NCBI GenBank assembly: GCA_934385475.1
Contig: CAKRPS010000049.1
Span: 1 to 15,695 of the forward strand
Reading direction: 5' to 3'
DNA length: 15,695 nt
Source of the DNA: an uncultured Lachnospiraceae bacterium
GTDB taxonomy: Bacteria > Bacillota > Clostridia > Lachnospirales > Lachnospiraceae
The notes under the pieces: model-generated
What the model saw: the letters and a program-made list of their open reading frames with translations, nothing else
The model's database searches: none
What the model was told of the DNA's origin: nothing
Program-made: the position numbers and the translations under genes
Shown: one piece after another, positions 13,268 to 15,695 of the stretch
How positions within the stretch are numbered: the first letter of the stretch is position 1
How the letters are laid out: each line of letters opens with the position of its first letter

Positions 13268-15415
13268 ATGAAAAAGAGGAACCCGGTTTATTCCGTATTT
13301 AGTTTTCTGCTGGCGGGAACACTGTGCCTGTCGATGGTGGCCTGTAGCGGAAAGCAGACACCAGTAGAGGAGACAGAGACACCAGCTGAAGAGGCAACGA
13401 CACAAACAGAAGAGACAACGACACCAGCTGAAGACGCAACAACACCAACAGAGGAGGCAACGACACCTTCTGCGCCGTCATCCGGTGCTCTGGCCGTGAA
13501 GGCTTTGCAGCCCAAACAGGTGGAGGAAAATCCCTACATGGCAAAAAGTGATGCAAACATCCATCACGACGGCTACAACACCGACTCGACAGATGAAATT
13601 CTGCCGCTCGGCATTTACCCGGAGATCAACGTTTCCTATGAGACGACAAATGCGAATGCATCGCCTGCCATTTACTTTGACAGCTATGGTCATGCGGTCG
13701 TTCCGCTGCTCGGCGGCATCGCTATCCGCGATCTGAACGCCGAAGAGACGAAGACACTTGGTTACTTCTCTCCCAAACAGCATGACGGCGGCGACTACGT
13801 CATTCAGAGCTCCTACACCTTCCTTGACGAAGCCAACCGCATTGTCTGCCCCACGAGCAACAACCATGTGCTGATGCTCCGCGCGACGGAGGAGGACGGC
13901 AGCGTCATTCCGGAATTTGAAAAAGTTCTCGATATTGACATTAAGGCGGCGGCTGAGGCTGCGCTCGGAAAAAAGCTGACGCAGAATCTTCTGTCCGTGG
14001 TCTTTGACTACGACGGAAACCTCTGGTTTGCAACAGGCGGCTTCCGTATCTATCCCGAACGCCAGCAGCAGGGCGTTCTCGGCTACATTGCCCGTCCGGC
14101 CATCGACGCGATTTTAAACGGCGAACAGACTGATCTTTCGAAGGCAGTCTTTGTCTACGAACTGCCACTCGGCGAGGGCGCGGAAAATGGCATTGCCGCC
14201 TCCAAAGACGGCGCTGTCATTCTGACAAATCAGAACTGCTATCTTCTGCGTGCAGCGGATGGCGTTGACGTTGTATGGTGCACACCGTACGAGAGCGTTG
14301 GCGCGAAGGTCAGCGGTGAAGGCGATAAGACTACCGGCGGCGGTCTTGCATGGGGCGGCGGCTGCTCGCCCACACTAACACCGAACCTCGTAATGTTCAC
14401 CGACAACGCTGATCCTGTGAAACTTCTCGCACTTGATATGAAGACCGGCGAGATCGTGTCCAGTATGCCTGTTTTGGATGATCTGCCTGAGGGATATCAA
14501 GTGGCGGTTGAGAACTCCGCGATCGTCTATGACGACGGCGAAGGTGCGGTCAGCACGATCGTCTGCAACTGGTTCGGCGCAGGCAACGCAGGTCTTGCCG
14601 ACCCCAACAACGACTCTTCGATTCAGAGCTACGCCAACATTTATGATCAGAACTGGTTGATGAAGGGAAATGTTATGATTGCCCCGGGTGTCGAACGCGT
14701 GGACACTGTGAAAACTGATAACGGCTATGAGATGAAGAGTATCTGGAGCCGGAATGACCTGAGCGATACGTCGATTTTCAAGCTCTCCACCGCGACAGGC
14801 TATATTTATGGTTACGTGCAGGATTTGAACACGGGCATGTGGCAGTACATCATTCTGGACTTTGCGACGGGCGAAACTGTCTTCACGATGGATGTGTCCA
14901 ACAAATATGGCTACAATAATATGGCTATCGGCATGTATGCCGGCAACAGCGGAAATGCTCTCTACTGCCCGACAGGCTATCTGGAACTGCTTCGTTTGCA
15001 GGATCGCTTCGTGTACCTGCCCGAGCTTCCGTACCGTGAGGTCGATCTCGATCAGGCAGCAAGAAATGTTCTTTCGCAGGATCAGTTTGAGCAGGATGGC
15101 GGCGAAGGCACGGTTGCAAGCTGGCTCAACATCGTGACCATCCGCAACGTACATCCCAACACCACGGTAGCCTTCCGTATGAACAACTTGTCCGGCAATG
15201 CTTCCGATTTAACGCTCTACGCCTATGGTGCAGACGGCAAACTGGAAAAGGTCGCTTCTGAGCTGTGGTCGCTCACAGACGAGACCGGCGAGGCTGTGAC
15301 AGAACTCACCGCCGACACGCTCTATGAGTTGCACGTCACTGTTGCTGATAGTGGTGATTTCGATCTTAGTGAGACGGAAAAAGATATCAAGGTCTCCGTT
15401 GTACTTGGAAAATAA
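13268..15415 (+). CDS. Large surface lipoprotein with Thr/Glu repeat stalk and propeller-like domain
   Basis: A 715-residue exported lipoprotein. The signal peptide (KKR... then FSFLLAGTLCLSM) ends in the lipobox MVAC-S with C26 as the lipidated residue. Residues 30-66 are a low-complexity stalk of 7-residue repeats (TTPAEEA type). From about 75 to 590 the sequence has repeated strand patterns such as SVVFDYDGNLWFATGG, GIAASKDGAVILTNQNCYLL and LLALDMKTGEIVSS, which suggests a beta-propeller of the NHL/PQQ-like kind. In the middle is GGGLAWGGGCSPTLTPNLVM. The last 100 residues look like a separate beta-sandwich. No catalytic motif is recognised and I cannot name the family. AAGGAGG lies 6-7 bases upstream of the ATG. 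It is likely in one operon with the pseudo-receiver and ends at a strong terminator. It could act as an extracellular ligand-binding partner for the kinase, but this is speculation. Confidence 0.85.
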   Translation: MKKRNPVYSVFSFLLAGTLCLSMVACSGKQTPVEETETPAEEATTQTEETTTPAEDATTPTEEATTPSAPSSGALAVKALQPKQVEENPYMAKSDANIHHDGYNTDSTDEILPLGIYPEINVSYETTNANASPAIYFDSYGHAVVPLLGGIAIRDLNAEETKTLGYFSPKQHDGGDYVIQSSYTFLDEANRIVCPTSNNHVLMLRATEEDGSVIPEFEKVLDIDIKAAAEAALGKKLTQNLLSVVFDYDGNLWFATGGFRIYPERQQQGVLGYIARPAIDAILNGEQTDLSKAVFVYELPLGEGAENGIAASKDGAVILTNQNCYLLRAADGVDVVWCTPYESVGAKVSGEGDKTTGGGLAWGGGCSPTLTPNLVMFTDNADPVKLLALDMKTGEIVSSMPVLDDLPEGYQVAVENSAIVYDDGEGAVSTIVCNWFGAGNAGLADPNNDSSIQSYANIYDQNWLMKGNVMIAPGVERVDTVKTDNGYEMKSIWSRNDLSDTSIFKLSTATGYIYGYVQDLNTGMWQYIILDFATGETVFTMDVSNKYGYNNMAIGMYAGNSGNALYCPTGYLELLRLQDRFVYLPELPYREVDLDQAARNVLSQDQFEQDGGEGTVASWLNIVTIRNVHPNTTVAFRMNNLSGNASDLTLYAYGADGKLEKVASELWSLTDETGEAVTELTADTLYELHVTVADSGDFDLSETEKDIKVSVVLGK
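13355..13459 (+). repeat. Five 21-bp coding repeats forming the lipoprotein stalk
   Basis: Five in-frame units of 21 bp (7 residues) cover residues 30-64: QTPVEET, ETPAEEA, TTQTEET, TTPAEDA, TTPTEEA. Such Thr/Pro/Glu linkers hold a domain away from the membrane and vary in length by slippage. Related strains may differ in copy number. Confidence 0.85.
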
Positions 15416-15424
15416 ATCAATTTT

Positions 15425-15453
15425 AAATCCGGCGTTTTGAGCGCCGGATTTTT
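15425..15453 (+). terminator. Intrinsic terminator of the lipoprotein operon
   Basis: A perfect 10-bp stem AAATCCGGCG (15425-15434) / CGCCGGATTT (15442-15451) with a 7-base loop, followed by a T-run to 15453. It starts 9 bases after the lipoprotein stop. The 5' A-run also gives it some function in the opposite direction. Confidence 0.93.
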
Positions 15454-15458
15454 CTAGT

Positions 15459-15590
15459 TTAAAGTAGTATCTCTCTTTTTTGTGTATCTGTCAAAAATGA
15501 ATTATTGACAATATCACTCCTCTGTTGCAAAAAACAATTTGCTACTTTTTCAATATCCTTTGATACCTTTGTATAATTATTGGTAGAGCC
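15459..15590 (-). pseudogene. Possible C-terminal remnant of a tyrosine recombinase
   Basis: Minus-strand frame of about 43 codons ending in TAA at 15459-15461. It reads STNNYTKVSKDIEKVANCF, then LQQRSDIVNNSFLTDTQKR. The stretch NNYTKVSKDIEKVA resembles the catalytic Tyr and following helix of phage-type integrases (commonly TxxxYTHVxxxxxxxVA). Upstream of about 15590 the frame stops looking like protein, and a plus-strand coding-like frame begins instead. If correct, it is the dead 3' end of an integrase bordering the GC-rich cassette. The match is short and comes from memory. Confidence 0.3.
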
Positions 15591-15593
15591 ACA

Positions 15594-15695
15594 GTGAAGA
15601 GCTACAGAAAAATGCGTGAAGATGCATTGAATGGAGACCCTATTGCAAAAGAGAGATATGAAAAAACACTGGCTATGAGACGTGAAGCGTATCAT
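15594..15695 (+). CDS. Start of an unidentified plus-strand gene, cut by window edge
   Basis: Open to the right edge. From about 15600 it reads SYRKMREDALNGDPIAKERY, then EKTLAMRREAYH, a charged helical composition typical of real protein. Possible starts are GTG at 15594 or ATG at 15612; neither has a convincing ribosome site, though TATAAT lies at 15572-15577. It may therefore be a 5'-truncated frame joined at the same point where the recombinase-like remnant ends. The product is not recognised. Confidence 0.35.
   Translation, partial: MKSYRKMREDALNGDPIAKERYEKTLAMRREAYH

Noticed and set aside
14375..15154. 259-codon open frame on the minus strand
   Set aside because: Antisense shadow of the lipoprotein gene, which has the signal peptide, ribosome site and protein-like composition; the shadow has none.
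1..15695. CRISPR arrays, tRNA/rRNA genes, IS ends
   Set aside because: No regularly spaced repeats, cloverleaf-like segments, rRNA motifs or transposase frames were seen by eye; the only tandem repeat is the in-frame stalk repeat.

Overview
The window looks like chromosome from an anaerobic gut Firmicute, most likely a Lachnospiraceae-type Clostridium relative. The reasons are a pyruvate formate-lyase, a methyl-accepting chemotaxis protein (MCP), strong AGGAGG ribosome sites, mixed ATG/GTG starts, a GH36 alpha-galactosidase and a LytTR two-component system. No species can be named from the sequence alone.

Layout, left to right. (1) 1-797, minus: N-terminal third of pyruvate formate-lyase, running off the left edge. 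(2) 945-1202, minus: a 5'-truncated gene remnant with a Cys-rich C-terminus, directly behind an MCP (1180-2886, minus). (3) 3021-3482, minus: guanine/cytidine-type deaminase, divergent from a marR-MATE pair (3655-4688, plus). The marR promoter carries two near-identical palindromes, and the MATE gene has lost its middle. (4) 4696-6043, minus: a Cys-rich protein of unknown function, translationally coupled to a small XRE regulator. (5) 6195-7430, minus: a GT1-type glycosyltransferase. (6) 7552-8293: the last 46 codons of an ABC exporter (minus) abut a 5'-truncated AraC regulator (plus), which looks like a deletion across a divergent promoter. (7) 8280-10481, minus: alpha-galactosidase. (8) 10625-15415: a more GC-rich block with a HPK10-type histidine kinase and LytTR regulator (minus), divergent from a stand-alone degenerate receiver protein and a large Thr/Glu-repeat lipoprotein (plus), closed by a strong terminator. 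(9) 15459-15695: two short coding-like frames meeting at a probable junction; one resembles the end of a tyrosine recombinase.

Two themes stand out. The left half (1-8300) is a decaying accessory region: four genes (hydrolase-like remnant, MATE, ABC exporter, AraC) are truncated or internally deleted. The right half holds a compact, apparently undescribed signalling cassette. In it, a membrane histidine kinase and LytTR regulator face, across a 185-bp divergent promoter with a 20-bp-period direct repeat, a receiver-like protein that has lost every phosphorylation residue and a surface lipoprotein with a propeller-like body. The working hypothesis is that the LytTR regulator controls the lipoprotein operon and the pseudo-receiver tunes that response.
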